From: Isoetes taiwanensis
Taxonomy: Eukaryota > Streptophyta > Lycopodiopsida > Isoetales > Isoetaceae
Length of the DNA: 64,000 nucleotides
Assembly (NCBI GenBank): GCA_021234155.1
Contig: JAJEKV010000072.1
Span: 7,005,335 to 7,069,334, forward strand
Reading direction: 5' to 3'
Shown here: positions 33,105 to 44,710 of the stretch, piece by piece
How positions within the stretch are numbered: the first letter of the stretch is position 1
Layout: each line of letters opens with the position of its first letter
Notes under the pieces: generated by a model
Seen by the model: only the letters and a program-made list of their open reading frames with translations
Databases searched by the model: none
Told to the model about the DNA's origin: nothing
Translations under genes and position numbers: made by a program

Positions 33105-33436
33105 GATGTCTTTGATGATGAGGAGTTCGAGATAATTCCTCCTACATGGAACAACGAGCTGATTGCCATTGGCTACGACAAGAATAGGATTGAATGCCCA
33201 AATCACGCTGTCCAATCTGTTATATGCTGTATTAAAAACATGAAAGTGCATGAAATCATTTTAGAAAAGGAAGCAATTAGGGCTCCTGATCAATTTTCTG
33301 CTGTGACCCACCTTGGATTCAGCGAGTGGTTGTTACTTTTACCTCATATTAACAAGATATCCAATAAGGAAGAGGAGGTAGTTCCCTTTATTGAAGAAAT
33401 TTATGATGGTCTGCCACAAAAAATCTATGAGCAGAG
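33105..33436 (+). CDS. unassigned exon-like segment of an unknown gene
   Basis: Open from an acceptor (AATATAG before 33,105) to a donor-like GAGCAGAG/GTATGT at 33,437, 332 nt. It encodes an acidic, helix-rich segment: DVFDDEEFEIIPPTW, IAIGYDKNRIECPNH, AVTHLGFSEWLLLL, EEEVVPFIEEIYDGL. It does not look like LINE protein, whereas the sequence just after it does. So it is probably a host exon with an L1-like LINE inserted behind it, in the same frame. The gene family is not recognised. Confidence 0.35.
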
Positions 33437-33439
33437 GTA

Positions 33440-35210
33440 TGTGCATGCTCATTTCTCAGGGTTTTTCGCGCAGCGCACTCTTCCCTATGAGCAGGAGATG
33501 CAGGAGCTTGTTTTGGGGGCTATTAAGCCATCTATTCTGCCTCATCAGCGTGAGAGCTTGGAGCAGGAGCTCTCCAGAGAGGATTTAGCAGAGGCATATA
33601 TGTGCATGGCCACGGATAAATGTCCTGGGCTGGATGGCATCCCTGTGGAGTTCTTTCAGACTTATTGGGAGTGGGCTGGTGAGTCTGTGTACCAGGTATA
33701 TCTTGAGTTGCTGCAGTCTTCTCAAATGGATAGGATCTTGAATACCGCATGCATTTCCTTGATTCCTAAGGTTAAGCAGCCTTCTACTATTAATGATTGG
33801 AGGCCTATATCCTTGTTGTCCTCTGTGTATAAGATTATTGTGAAAGCCCTAGCAGAGAAGTTGAAGCCGGTGTTGACTTCTTCCATTAGTAAGGTGCGAT
33901 CGGGTTTGTTCCCCGGGAGGAATATTTTGCCTAATGTTGCCGCAGCTTTTATGAGGGCCTTTATTGGGCCAGAAAACAGGTCAAGGCATTGTCTATCTTA
34001 AGCTTGACTTTGCCAAAGCTTACGATAGTGTCCGCTGGGAGAGTTTGTCGCCATGATGTTAGCGTTGGGCGTGGTCCACGCTTTACGAGACACCATGAAG
34101 CCGCGATAGGTCGCCGCGACTGCCACGGTGGTGTGTAGGGGTGAACCCTCGCCTTTTTCTCCTTAGGGCCCGAGGGTGCGCCGTGGGTGCCCTTTTGGCG
34201 ATTTTTGTTTACGATTGTGGGAGGAGGCACCTTGTCTCGCTTGTTTTTGGTGCAGTGGAGGAGGGGGTGGTGGATGGGCTTCGGATGCGGGATGGTAGTC
34301 GCCAGATTATTAACCGTTTCACCGATGACACTTTCCTCTTCTTGGTGGCGTAAGAGAGGAATTTGCGAATGTGAAGGGTTTCTTCGGATACTTTCTCTTT
34401 AGCCTCATGTATTCTTTTGAATTGGGGTAAATGCTCCCGCGATTATGGGCCCGGTGACTTCGGCCTCCCCTTGTTTGGCTCTATTCCCTTGGAAGGTGCT
34501 TCCGTGTAATGTGTGTACTAAGTGTTGGGTATTCCCTTTGAGGGGATGTTTCCATGGGGAGGGTGTGGGATTTTTTGCAGGGTAACGTAAAACACCTCAA
34601 TTGGTGGAAGGGTAGCAAGTTGTCCATGGCGGTGTAGGATCATTATTGCCAAGTCAAGACTTTGTAGCACTCATGTGTATACAAAGATCTCGCGATGTTA
34701 GCTCCCCGAGGGTAAGATACTGTGCTTTGGATAAGATTGTTCAAATTTTGTGTGGGCGGGATGATGAAGGGGCGGTTGTTAAAGTGGCTTGGTGGAAGTG
34801 TCTCCGCCCCCGGGAGGATGAGGGCTTGGCCATTCTGGATTTAGCACTGCATAGTAAGGTGTTGGTCTCCAAGTTTGTTTGGAGCACTCTGCAGGATGGA
34901 GCATCTTCTCCTGGTACGGTGCTGTTGTTGCAGTCTCTTCGCCATTGTGCGGCGTTTGGGAAGCCGTCTGTGTAGGTGGAGTTGCCCTGGGCACTGTTGT
35001 ATGGTCTGCGGCCTTTTCCACATGCATCCCCTTTTCTCACGGGGGTGTTGCGGGCTTGGGATCATGTGTGTGTGCTCTTCCAGCTAGATTATGCCTCAGT
35101 TTATCACCACTCTTCTGCTTTCTTGTAGGTTCCTCTACCCCCTGCGCACTTGCCCTTGGCTGCCACTGTGCATGCTCGGACACAGGCCCGTTGGAGGCGA
35201 GCTGTAATGA
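33440..35210 (+). mobile_element. L1-like LINE fragment, reverse transcriptase part
   Basis: About 33,445-34,001 encodes the L1 RT start: HFSGFFAQ, TDKCPGLDGIPVEFF, SLIPKVKQPSTINDWRPISL, YKIIVKALAEKLK. Motif A DFAKAYDSVRWESL appears at about 34,005. A degraded motif C (FTDDTFLF) lies at about 34,320. A C-terminal stretch with AWWKCLRPREDEGLAI lies at about 34,780. Several frameshifts and stops separate these. It lacks endonuclease and ORF1 and is 5' truncated. No poly(A) tail could be fixed. Confidence 0.75.
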
Positions 35211-35481
35211 TCAAGTTATTCTTTTAAAATTATACATTTAGGAGAAACTTGTACAATAGAGATGGTTAGATTATATTTTAGGAAAAAACTTTGCAGTACA
35301 GAGCTCCACCCGCAGCAAATCCGACCATTTTTTTTTTTGCCTTATGTGAAAATAGAATATCGAAATACCGAAGCTCTAACCCTATTTGTCTATATTAGAA
35401 TTAGAATAGAACTACATAAATTTTCAAATTTGAAGCCCAATGATGTCATAATATCAAAATTTTTGGTATAGATAGGCCCAA

Positions 35482-35868
35482 TGTTGGGAACATGGGTCAT
35501 GGTTTAATCAAATAAAAGGCTATGGTTCATATTAAAACAGGGTTGGAAGGTATAGTTGTGGATAATAATAAAAAAAAGGGTTTCGGGTAAAAAGTATGTT
35601 TTTCGTGACTGTAACTGAGCGGAGGTGTTAACTTAGGGCAGCCGGAATTGTGAAGCGACAGGAGCCGGAAGAAGCCGGATTTGGTTGTGTTGAGCCGAAG
35701 TGCTTGGAGCAGGTCTGTTTGAGCCGATTTGCCTAGGCCGGAATTGGCTCTATTGTCTGTAGCATCAGAGGGAGTTTTGCAAGCAGGTTTGCTGAGCTGA
35801 TTGTAGGAGGCCGAGTATTGGAATTAAACTTGGGTTCAAATCCCAGCCTCAAGACATCACAAATTACA
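35482..35868 (+). repeat. 5' LTR of the copia element
   Basis: TGTTGGGAACATGG to AAATTACA, 387 bp, followed one base later by the primer site. It carries GGGTTCAAATCCC near its end. Confidence 0.97.
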
Positions 35869-35887
35869 GTGGTATCAGAGCTAAAGG

Positions 35888-37648
35888 ATGGCCACTAGAT
35901 TTGAAGCATCGTTGCTGAATACTGTGGATGTCTTCAAAGGTGAAGGAGGGTTTCAAATCTGGAAAGAGACAATTCAGGAGATCTTGATGTTTGAAGGGCT
36001 TTGGGATATAGTAGATCCGTCTGTAACACCTACTGCTGAGCTGAAGGCTGCTGTAAAAACTGAAGTTGAAGCTGGTAGCAGTAAAGATGATGGTGCTGCC
36101 AAATCGGATGCTCTCAAGATACTTCAAGCCAAGGGCATCATTATGTGCAAGGTAAGTCCTGGAATTTTATTAAAAATCAGATGGCTTAGTCCTAGGGAGA
36201 TGTGGAAATACATGATAAATCAATATGAGAGGAAGTCATCTTCACAAATAGATGTGCTAGAGTCCGAGTTAAGGAAATTGAAATATGATGGTCAAATCAG
36301 TATCAGTGATTTGTTTCAGAGATTTGATAGTTTATGCGCAGACCTTGAGGCTGCCGGTGCAGGGTTATCCAGGGAGGCACATATAAATAATGTAGCTAAT
36401 ATGTTTTCAGATATGGAGAATCTTTCTACGTTAATCAGACAGGTAGCAAAAGACAGAGACCATGCAGAGAGAATGGCTCGTACTGAACTTGAGCAAAGGA
36501 AAGTTATGCAAGCTGAAATAGGTGAGTCCTCTGAAATACTTGTTGTTAAAAAAGGGAAGGGAAAGTTTCAAGATAGTACGGAGAATAGAGCACCTACTGG
36601 AGCTTGCTTTAGATGTGGACAATATGGACATTTTAAGTCAAATTGTCCAAAGATTGGAAAGACGGAGGTTAGAACTGATGTAACCTGTTACAATTGTGGA
36701 GGCTATGGTCATTATTCTGCTGCTTGCTCAAGTCCTAAGAACACAAACAGGGGTAGAAGAGGAAGAGCGAGTTTTAGAGGAAGAGGCAGAAGAGGTGGAG
36801 CATCGGCCTTGAATGTGGGAGCTGAAGAAATTGGAACTCTTGATACTACAGAAGATGAGGTAATTCCAATTGCATGTTCTTCCTTTGTGTCAAAAGTAGA
36901 CATTGATGAAAATACCTTGATTATAGATAGTGGAGCTGAAGCAACAGTCTTGAAAGCTTCAGGCTTGTTAACTGAGCAGGAGGATACGGCTAAAACTTCG
37001 CATGTGAAGTTGGGAGATGGAAGGGAGCAAAAGATGTTGAAAAAAGGAATTTTGCAGCTGTACAATTTGGAGGGTCGGCCAGTGACATTAAAAAATGTTT
37101 TGTGTGTACCAGGGCTTGTAAAGAACTTAGTTTCAGTTTCTCAGTTGGTAGATTTGGATTTTGAGGTGCATTTTGATAAACATGTATGTAAAATCTTGAA
37201 GAATAATAAAGTTCATTTCTTGGCAAAGCGTGTTGGGAAATTATTTGTGTTGAATGATGCTTATTCTCCACATTTGTTTAGTGTTGTTGCAAAATCACTG
37301 GATGTTGTCAGAATGTGGCATGAAAGGCTTGGGCATGCAAGCCTAAAATATATGAAACAGTTGTATAAGCTTGGTCTGATAAAAGAAAAGGAAATACATG
37401 ATGCAAAAGGGCTGTTGTGTCCAGGGTGTATGTTTGGCAAACAGTCGAGACTTCCTTTTAAGAAACATGGAGCAAGAGCTAATAAGAAATTAGAACTTGT
37501 TCATTCGGATCTGTGTGGACCCCTAAACATTACTGGCAGAACAGGTAAAAGATACTTCGTGACGTTTATTGATGATCATTCTAGAATGACAAAACTCAGA
37601 TCTCTTAAGGAAAGAAGTGAAACGCCTACAAGCATTCAAAATGTTTGA
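35888..37648 (+). CDS. copia gag, protease and start of integrase
   Basis: Gag core with FQIWKETIQEIL and EMWKYMINQYERKS. Two CCHC knuckles follow (CFRCGQYGHFKSNCP, CYNCGGYGHYSAAC), then an Arg/Gly-rich box and protease LIIDSGAEATVLKAS. Next come the integrase zinc site MWHERLGHASLKYM and the core start GPLNITGRTGKRYF with TFIDDHSR. Together these form the particle, process the polyprotein and begin the integration enzyme. Part of a young fossil. Confidence 0.9.
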   Translation: MATRFEASLLNTVDVFKGEGGFQIWKETIQEILMFEGLWDIVDPSVTPTAELKAAVKTEVEAGSSKDDGAAKSDALKILQAKGIIMCKVSPGILLKIRWLSPREMWKYMINQYERKSSSQIDVLESELRKLKYDGQISISDLFQRFDSLCADLEAAGAGLSREAHINNVANMFSDMENLSTLIRQVAKDRDHAERMARTELEQRKVMQAEIGESSEILVVKKGKGKFQDSTENRAPTGACFRCGQYGHFKSNCPKIGKTEVRTDVTCYNCGGYGHYSAACSSPKNTNRGRRGRASFRGRGRRGGASALNVGAEEIGTLDTTEDEVIPIACSSFVSKVDIDENTLIIDSGAEATVLKASGLLTEQEDTAKTSHVKLGDGREQKMLKKGILQLYNLEGRPVTLKNVLCVPGLVKNLVSVSQLVDLDFEVHFDKHVCKILKNNKVHFLAKRVGKLFVLNDAYSPHLFSVVAKSLDVVRMWHERLGHASLKYMKQLYKLGLIKEKEIHDAKGLLCPGCMFGKQSRLPFKKHGARANKKLELVHSDLCGPLNITGRTGKRYFVTFIDDHSRMTKLRSLKERSETPTSIQNV

Positions 37649-37825
37649 AATGAATGTGAAAGGGAAACAGAAATAAGATTGTTTGTTTAAGAAGTGATAG
37701 AGGAGGAGAGTATATGGCCAAAATATTTGAATCCTTTGTAAACAAAAGGTGGATTAAAAGACAAGTTCGCGTGTAGAGCAACACCACAACAAAATGGTGT
37801 TGCAGAACGTAAAAACAGGACCTTA

Positions 37826-38473
37826 TTGAATGCTACAAGGTCGATGTTAAAACAAGCAGGCTTACCAAAATTTCTATGGGAGGAAGCTCTTAAGACTGCT
37901 GTGTTTATTCAAAATAGAATACCTTCAGTAAGTTTGTTTGGCAAAACACCTAAAAATGTGTGGGATCAAGGTCTTGTTGAAAATGTATACTCCTTACTGA
38001 AGGTATATGGATGTATGACATATACTCATGTACCTGATGAAGACAGACAAAAATTGGATGATAAGTCCCTTATCACCTTTCTTGTAGGATATGATCTTGA
38101 AAGCAAAGGATACAGATTATATGATCCACAAAAAAGAAAGGTTATAATAAGTAGGGACGTGGTGTTTGATGAAAATATTGTATACAGAGATTTCCTGAAA
38201 GCAAATAAATGTAAATCTCCTAGTGACAAGTCTGTTGTACAGGGATCGGATTTTACAAGAATTAAAGTTCACGATGATGACTATGATTCTGATGGTGATG
38301 GAAGTGAGTGGCATGATGATGGAGTAACGAAGCCCGCAATTGTGAAGGCTAATGATGGTGGAATAATTCCCGAAAGTGACAGAGTAACAGAACATGAAAT
38401 TGTATCAGAACAAGCAGAACCAGTGCAAGCAGAAGAAGTACAACGTGATAGACCAAGGAAAAGAATAGAATAG
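37826..38473 (+). CDS. copia integrase, C-terminal part
   Basis: Integrase core end and C-terminal domain: NATRSMLKQAGLPKFLWEEA, AVFIQNRIPS, GYDLESKGYRLYDPQKRKV, VFDENIVYRDF, then an acidic linker. Belongs to the element above. Confidence 0.85.
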   Translation: MNATRSMLKQAGLPKFLWEEALKTAVFIQNRIPSVSLFGKTPKNVWDQGLVENVYSLLKVYGCMTYTHVPDEDRQKLDDKSLITFLVGYDLESKGYRLYDPQKRKVIISRDVVFDENIVYRDFLKANKCKSPSDKSVVQGSDFTRIKVHDDDYDSDGDGSEWHDDGVTKPAIVKANDGGIIPESDRVTEHEIVSEQAEPVQAEEVQRDRPRKRIE

Positions 38474-38542
38474 AATAGAATAGTTTTTTTATCGTCCACT
38501 GAGACCAATCGGCCTATGGGACCCAGAAGGAGCGCAGCAAAC

Positions 38543-38611
38543 TTATTACTGTCCGGGTTAAAAAACCCCCGCCCCGAAGGGTTTTCGAGGGAAAAACCGT
38601 GGCAGTAATAA
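38543..38611. repeat. hairpin-forming GC-rich islet inside the copia element
   Basis: TTATTACTG (38,543-38,551) and CAGTAATAA (38,603-38,611) are perfect inverted repeats enclosing C-rich and G-rich runs (CCCCCGCCCCGAAGGG). It sits between integrase and RT, next to an AATAG short repeat, in DNA unlike the rest of the element. Confidence 0.7.
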
Positions 38612-38803
38612 GAATGTTGTTAAACTGTACAAGTATACATCATCATGAAATAAATGTGTATGTACATGTCAAGTGCGTGCCCGAGGGAGAACACATACGG
38701 AGATACTTAGAGAGGAGGCACAGTCACATGTGGATTTAAGAATGGTAGATCTGACATCAGTGGAAAAAGTAGACGATTACACAGTGATGATACACCAGAA
38801 GTC

Positions 38804-40393
38804 ATGAATATATTGAACTCTGAGTTGCCAACAGGTTATGACGATGCTGTAAGTGGTGATGATGCAAAATTTTGGACGCGTGCAATGATTGACGAGATGA
38901 ATTCGTTTAAGGCCACAGGTACCTATGAGCTTATCAATAAACCTCTCAATAAAAATATCGTTGGAAATAAATGGGTTTACAGAATTAAAACAGGAGTTGA
39001 TGGAGAGAAGAAGTATAAAGCAAGACTTGTGGCACAAGGGTTTTCACAAATGAAGGGTGTGGATTATGATGAGACATTCTCCCCGTTAGTGAAATTTACA
39101 AGTATCAGATTGTTACTAGCATTAGCAAATGCTAGAGACTTGGATGTACATCACATGGATGTAAAAACGGCTTTCTTGAATGCTGATCTTCATGAAGAAA
39201 TTTATATGAAGCAAGCACCTGGCTTTGAGGAAGGATCAAATAAGGTATGGAGATTGAAAAAGGCAGTATATGGTCTAAGACAGTCTCCAAGGCAGTGGTA
39301 TCAATGCATAGATAAATTTCTGAAGCAACAAAGTTTCAAGAAATTGGATACATATGGGAATATTTATCTATACAAAAATAACAGTGGCTACTGTCTGATA
39401 GCTCTGTACGTGGATGACTGTATTATGGTATCCAATAATATAGAGTGCTTATATTGTTGTAAACAAATTCTTAAAGGGAAATTCCAGATGACAGATTTGG
39501 GTGAACTTAAGAGTTTCTTAGGAATGGAAGTCTCTAGAAACAGGACAACTAAGACACTTACTTTGACACAGGCAAAAAACATACGAGGAATGCTGAAAAG
39601 GTTCAAAATGGAAGGTTGTAAGGTTGTAAGCACTCCAATTGTACCAGGACAGAAATTATCTAGCAGCATGGGACCTCAAACAGAAGCAGAGTATAGAGAT
39701 ATGGAAGACGGCCGCATGTGAGAATTAGTGGGTTGTCTTTTGTACATCGCTAATTGCACTAGACCTGACATATCATTTGTGGTCAATTTGCTAACGAGGT
39801 TTGGGAATAATCCTGGCAGGTGTCATTGGATGATAGCCAAGCGTGTTCTACGATATTTGAAAGGTACTCAAGATCTTGGCATTCAATATAAAAATGATAA
39901 TATGATTTTAAAAGCATTCGCAGATTCAGATTGGGGAGGAGATTTAGATACAAGAAGATCCACTTCGGGTTTTGCTATGTGCTTAGGTGGAAGCTTAATT
40001 TCATGGAAATGTAAGAAACACGAATCTATTGCCTTATCAACAAGCAGGCGAGAATATGCGGCTTGCACATTAGCTGCTAAGGAGATTATCTGGCTTAGAA
40101 AATTATTACAGGAGCTAGATGTGCCACAAAGAAATCCTACAGAGCTGCAATGTGACAATATGAGTTGTATTCAGATGTGTAAGAATCCTGTTCTTCATGA
40201 AAGGACGAAACACATTGAAATGCATATGCATTTTATAAGAGATATGGTGGAAAAAAAACAAATAAACGTCCAATATGTTACTACAGATTATCAGCTTGCA
40301 GATATTCTTACAAAGCCTTTAAGAGGAAGTAGATTTGAAGAGCTCAGATACAAACTTGGTATTGATAAAGGAGATGTTTTGATTAAATCATGA
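38804..40393 (+). pseudogene. copia reverse transcriptase and RNase H
   Basis: RT: NKWVYRIKTG, YKARLVAQGFSQMKG, DYDETFSPLVKFTSIR, MDVKTAFLNADL, the catalytic box ALYVDDCIMVS. RNase H: LKAFADSDWGGDLDTRRSTS, ESIALSTSRREYAA, TKHIEMHMHFIRDM, ADILTKPLRG. Order and spacing are normal for copia. It is not one open frame. Confidence 0.85.
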
Positions 40394-40401
40394 GGAAGGG
40401 A

Positions 40402-40788
40402 TGTTGGGAACATGGGTCATGGTTTAATCAAATAAAAGGCTATGGTTCATATTAAAACAGGGTTGGAAGGTATAGTTGTGGATAATAATAAAAAAAAGGG
40501 TTTCGGGTAAAAAGTATGTTTTTCGTGACTGTAACTGAGCGGAGGTGTTAACTTAGGGCAGCCGGAATTGTGAAGCGACAGGAGCCGGAAGAAGCCGGAT
40601 TTGGTTGTGTTGAGCCGAAGTGCTTGGAGCAGGTCTGTTTGAGCCGATTTGCCTAGGCCGGAATTGGCTCTATTGTCTGTAGCATCAGAGGGAGTTTTGC
40701 AAGCAGGTTTGCTGAGCTGATTGTAGGAGGCTGAGTATTGGAATTAAACTTGGGTTCAAATCCCAGCCTCAAGACATCACAAATTATA
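40402..40788 (+). repeat. 3' LTR of the copia element
   Basis: 387 bp with two differences from the 5' LTR, followed by the CCCAA duplication. Confidence 0.97.
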
Positions 40789-40793
40789 CCCAA

Positions 40794-42124
40794 GAGGTTT
40801 AGAGCGGGTTCACATGCAACAGTGGTCGGCGAGGGGCCCTATTATACCCTTTGCAAATTGGTGATGGTCGGCAATGGTGGGCATAAAAGGGCATGACATT
40901 TTACATGACGGTGAAGGCCGCAATGGTGCATGTGAATCCAGCCTTATGGCGGTGGTTTCCTTAACCATATGCCCTTGCAAGTTATTTTGAATCTGATTGT
41001 TCCGAACCGTTGGATCTGATGGTGGTTATATCACATAATCACTCAAAAGTTGGGTAGATTCTAGCCTCCGCAAATCCTACAAGCCTATTTTCATAGCCAT
41101 CTCCAGAGACATGTAAAGGTTTGCCATACTAGCAGACAGGCCCGTTGCCTTTTGAGCAAGGCATTGCGGCCAAAACATATCACGCACTCATAAAATAGGG
41201 TTTCTAAGCCCTAATTCGATTTTTAATGACCTAGAAATTTCAAAGGTCTTATGTTTAGCATTATTTATTTTTGTTGCCACCATTGCAACATCTATCATCA
41301 AATATAATCAAATATCGTATTTCCCAACATAGGAAGTATTTTTTCTTAAAATAAACGTGTAGACAATATATAGGGTGTGAACCCTTAATAACTTTTATTT
41401 GTTATGCCATATAGCTTCTCATTTAGATTTCTCATACTTCAAAATGTAATAGCATTTCAAATATATTTATAACAGTGATGATATTTCTCAAGCCATTCTA
41501 AGGTAAAGCCCTGTATAGAATATCCCTTATATTTACTAAGTGCATTTGTTTAACGCCTGCAAGAGATTAAGTATACAAGTACAACTCTAGTAGGGTATTT
41601 CATATAGGGCAAGAGGTCCATAGAATTAAAGATCCACAACCATTAGAACTTTTTGCATCAGAAATTGTTATTCACACGAGCATTTTCTAGGGCAATATGC
41701 CACTTCCAACATCATGGATTTCAATATTATCATCTCAAAAAATAATAGCTATCAACCATTAGATCTCCTCCTCCTAAATCATTAGTGCCAGCATCAGGGT
41801 TGCACAATTCTTGTAGGCCATGGCGTTCACAGTTTTGAAGCATGGCTATGCAAGGCAAAGCCATATCCAACAAATTCGATCAACATTTAAGTGTCATCGG
41901 CTCTGTAAAGGGACATTTGCCCTTATATTTAGCAGTTTGAATCTACCAACGTGTTCTAAGCTCAAATCTGAAATACTCGCTAGGGATGGAAATAATCAAA
42001 TTTTATTCCCTTAAAATCTTAATGAGTCTTGGTCAGAGAGACAGATCGAGGAGATGGATTTTTAAAACATCAAATTTCATCTAAAACAGACTTTTGGATG
42101 AAATGTTATTACTAAAATTGTAAT
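40794..42124. other. spacer, nothing recognised
   Basis: No coding or repeat signal was recognised; a few GGTCGG words cluster at 40,820-40,890. Short frames are random. Confidence 0.4.
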
Positions 42125-42129
42125 AGTGC

Positions 42130-42205
42130 TATCTTCTGACGATTTTTCTGACGTTAAATCTTTTACCAAATCTGACGAAACATCTGATGAAATTTTTGAC
42201 GCATG
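42130..42205. mobile_element. CACTA-like subterminal repeats, inverted to those at 29,755
   Basis: TCTGACGATTTTTCTGACG matches the complement of the array at 29,775-29,800, followed by three more TCTGACGA/TGACG copies. The terminal motif itself is not readable. It ends where LINE ORF1 sequence starts (42,208). Confidence 0.45.
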
Positions 42206-42207
42206 TG

Positions 42208-43800
42208 AGATTAGTTGGCATTCCAGAAATAGCGAAAGAAAACGTTAAAGAAACTGTTGACAAAATTCTCAAGAGTGCCATGGAAATCAATGAGATAGGC
42301 ATTGTTGATGCTCTCAGAGTGGGGAAAAGGACAGAGAGACCAAGGCATGTGGTTGTCAAATTTCAAAAGTGGGAAAGCAAGATGAACATTTCAAGAAAGT
42401 GTAGTCTTTTGAAGAATGGGCAAATATGGATTAATAATGAAGATCTTACTAAACAACAATATGAACAACATAAATTGGACATGCAGAAAATAAAGGCAGC
42501 AAGGCAAGAAGGCAAGAAAGCTTACTGGAAATATGGCAAGCTGGTGATAGTAGAGGCATCCTCTTCGGCATAGGGGTGCGAGACCATTAGGATCGAAGCA
42601 TGGAACATTACTAAATTAAACATTGAAAAGGTTAGTACAATGAGTGATATTCTCGAATCTCTTGATTTTATTATTTTTTTCTTGAAACTTGGGAGCATGA
42701 GGAATGCGAATTACTAGATATTCCCGATTTCCATATTGCCCATTTACTTTGGCATCATAAAGGATGGAGACTTAGAGGGTATGGAGGTGTGGCTTGTTAT
42801 GTCCGTACAAAATTTAAAAATCTTGTTTCTTTAATAGTAAAGAATGATTTGAAGCAGTATTTTTGAGTAGAGATATCAGGGAGGCAGGGTAAAATATTTG
42901 TCGCAGGGTGCTATTTTCCACCTAGAGAATCACCAATTTATGATACTAAGAACTTGAATAAAGATGACTTCTTTTTTCAGCTTGAGCATGGTGCAACCGA
43001 ATTGATGAATGCTGACAGTGTTCTGTTGATTGGCGATTTTAATGGGCTCATAGCAAAAAGGCAAGCAGCCATGTTAAGTCCAAATGGAGATCCTTTATGG
43101 ATGGAAATGATGGACAAGAAATCTTTAAGTATATATGGTTGGAGCCGGACCTCGCATGATACTTACCGATGGGTGATGCGTCAAGGTGACCATCTGCTTA
43201 ACATGTGTAGCGGTCTTAACCTGGTAATATTTAATGGTATTTCTAAATTCCATGTCACGAAAAAATGTACATATAGGGATAAGTGTAGTGGATTCTGTTA
43301 TTGCCAGTGCCCATTTTATTGATCAGGTTGCATCAATAGCTGTTGGGGACATGCATACTGAATCTGATCATGTACCACTCTTATTGAGGTTTATATAAGC
43401 AATATTTCCCAGGAAAAAAAGCATCCCCCTCTTTAGCATAAGAGGATTAGATTGACACACAGTAAGGCTAAAATCTATAAGGCCGAATGTGAGAAGCTGA
43501 TATTGAAAACAGTTTGATCATATGATGCAGAAGGGATAAGTGAGCTAATGTCGAGGTTGCTTATTAATGCCGCTGAAAATTGCTTTATTTCTAAGAGGAG
43601 GATGAAGGGCTTACCGTGTAATGGTTGGTTTGATGCAGAATGTAAAGAAAGAAGATGGCTTTTCAAAAATGGCAAATGATAATGATAAGAAGCATCTGAA
43701 AAAGGATTATGCTAGGCTGATCAAATCTAAGAAGGCAGCAGGAAGAGCTAGTTAAAGATTTGATATGTGAACCAATTTTTTTTTTGAATAGATTAAACAA
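42208..43800 (+). mobile_element. LINE A, 5' piece: ORF1 C-terminus and endonuclease
   Basis: 42,208-42,573 encodes the ORF1 C-terminal RNA-binding part (VRLVGIPEIAKENVKE, VDALRVGKRTERPRHVVVKF, QEGKKAYWKYGK), closely parallel to LINE B at 58,590-58,920. 42,600-43,390 holds an apurinic-type endonuclease with stops (TWEHEECELLDIPDF, VACYVRTKFKN, VAGCYFPP, LIGDFNG, ESDHVPLLL). The piece ends at KDLICEP (about 43,776), equivalent to KLIKEP in LINE B. It then resumes at 49,808. Confidence 0.75.
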
Positions 43801-44394
43801 GGTGCTGCGCACGGAGGGTTGCCCTACGGTGGCCCCAGAATGTGTTTTCATGTTTCTTGTTGTCGTTTCGTTTTCATGGTTCTTGTTGGGTCATTTTATG
43901 TGTCGGGGCTTATTAATGGTTTGAACGTGGGGTTCTGTTTTGTGTTGTTTTGTTTTGTTTATGAATTGTACATGGACCAAGAAGAGGCTTGCAAAGCTCA
44001 GTACCTAGACCAATTAGGATTGACGTGATTATGATCTTTGTCTAAAACATATTAGCCATTTATGAAGAATGCTTTTATAGTTATATTAGTAATGGAAATT
44101 GTACAGGACCTGTATGAATACATGCTTTCATTTTCTTAGTGAATGCATACAAATATTAAGAATAGAGTACCCAGTGGTACAAAAGGACCAATTCGTGCTT
44201 TGGTAATATAGCAATCCCATTTCGAATATGTGTGCTTAAGTGCCTTGATGATGTAGTAATCCCATTTCTAATATGCACGTTTAACTTGGTTGGTGTCAGT
44301 TAATTTTGGTTCGGCATAGTGGTGAACCATTCTTAATCGAGTCCTCATATTTTCTTGCATCCTCACGACCATGTACATATTCCTGTGTTCTCTA

Positions 44395-44520
44395 TAGATT
44401 CTTGATTCTTCTTCTCGAGTATTTAGAGTTCTATATTATAGATCTCTCATATATTGTTGTGCTCCATATAGACTCTTGATTCTTCTTTTCGAGTATTTCG
44501 AGTTCCACATTATTATGGCT
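44395..44520. repeat. direct repeat of about 50 bp, 70 bp apart
   Basis: TAGATTCTTGATTCTTCTTC at 44,396 and TAGACTCTTGATTCTTCTTT at 44,467, each followed by TCGAGTATTT and GAGTTC. A degenerate duplication in the inserted segment. Confidence 0.7.
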
Positions 44521-44710
44521 TTCCCATATTTTGCTTGTAGGTCGTGGTATGAATGGACCAGAAAATGAATTATGTCTCAATAACAATAAAGATATAAGGA
44601 CTGTACCCAGTTCAGGCACGCCAACATCCTAGGGAACATAACATGCCATTTACAGACCTTGTGGATCTCAATACCACCAACCCATAGACTTCCATAGACT
44701 CTGCCCCGAT

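Larger units (their letters stand above)
35482..40788 (+). mobile_element. Ty1/copia retrotransposon, complete and very young, coding parts broken
   Basis: LTRs at 35,482-35,868 and 40,402-40,788, both 387 bp, differ at two positions only. Target duplication CCCAA (35,477-35,481 and 40,789-40,793). The tRNA-Met primer site TGGTATCAGAGC is at 35,870, and a polypurine tract TGAGGAAGGGA ends at 40,401. Parts: gag about 35,888-36,750, protease about 36,900, integrase about 37,310-38,150, RT about 38,800-39,660, RNase H about 39,730-40,390. Integrase before RT is diagnostic of copia. It looks whole in structure and has a handful of breaks. By its LTRs it is among the youngest insertions of the window. 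Confidence 0.95.

Noticed and set aside
35830-35850. tRNA T-arm-like GGGTTCAAATCCC in the copia LTR
   Set aside because: No A box or cloverleaf around it; a chance or LTR feature, not a tRNA gene.
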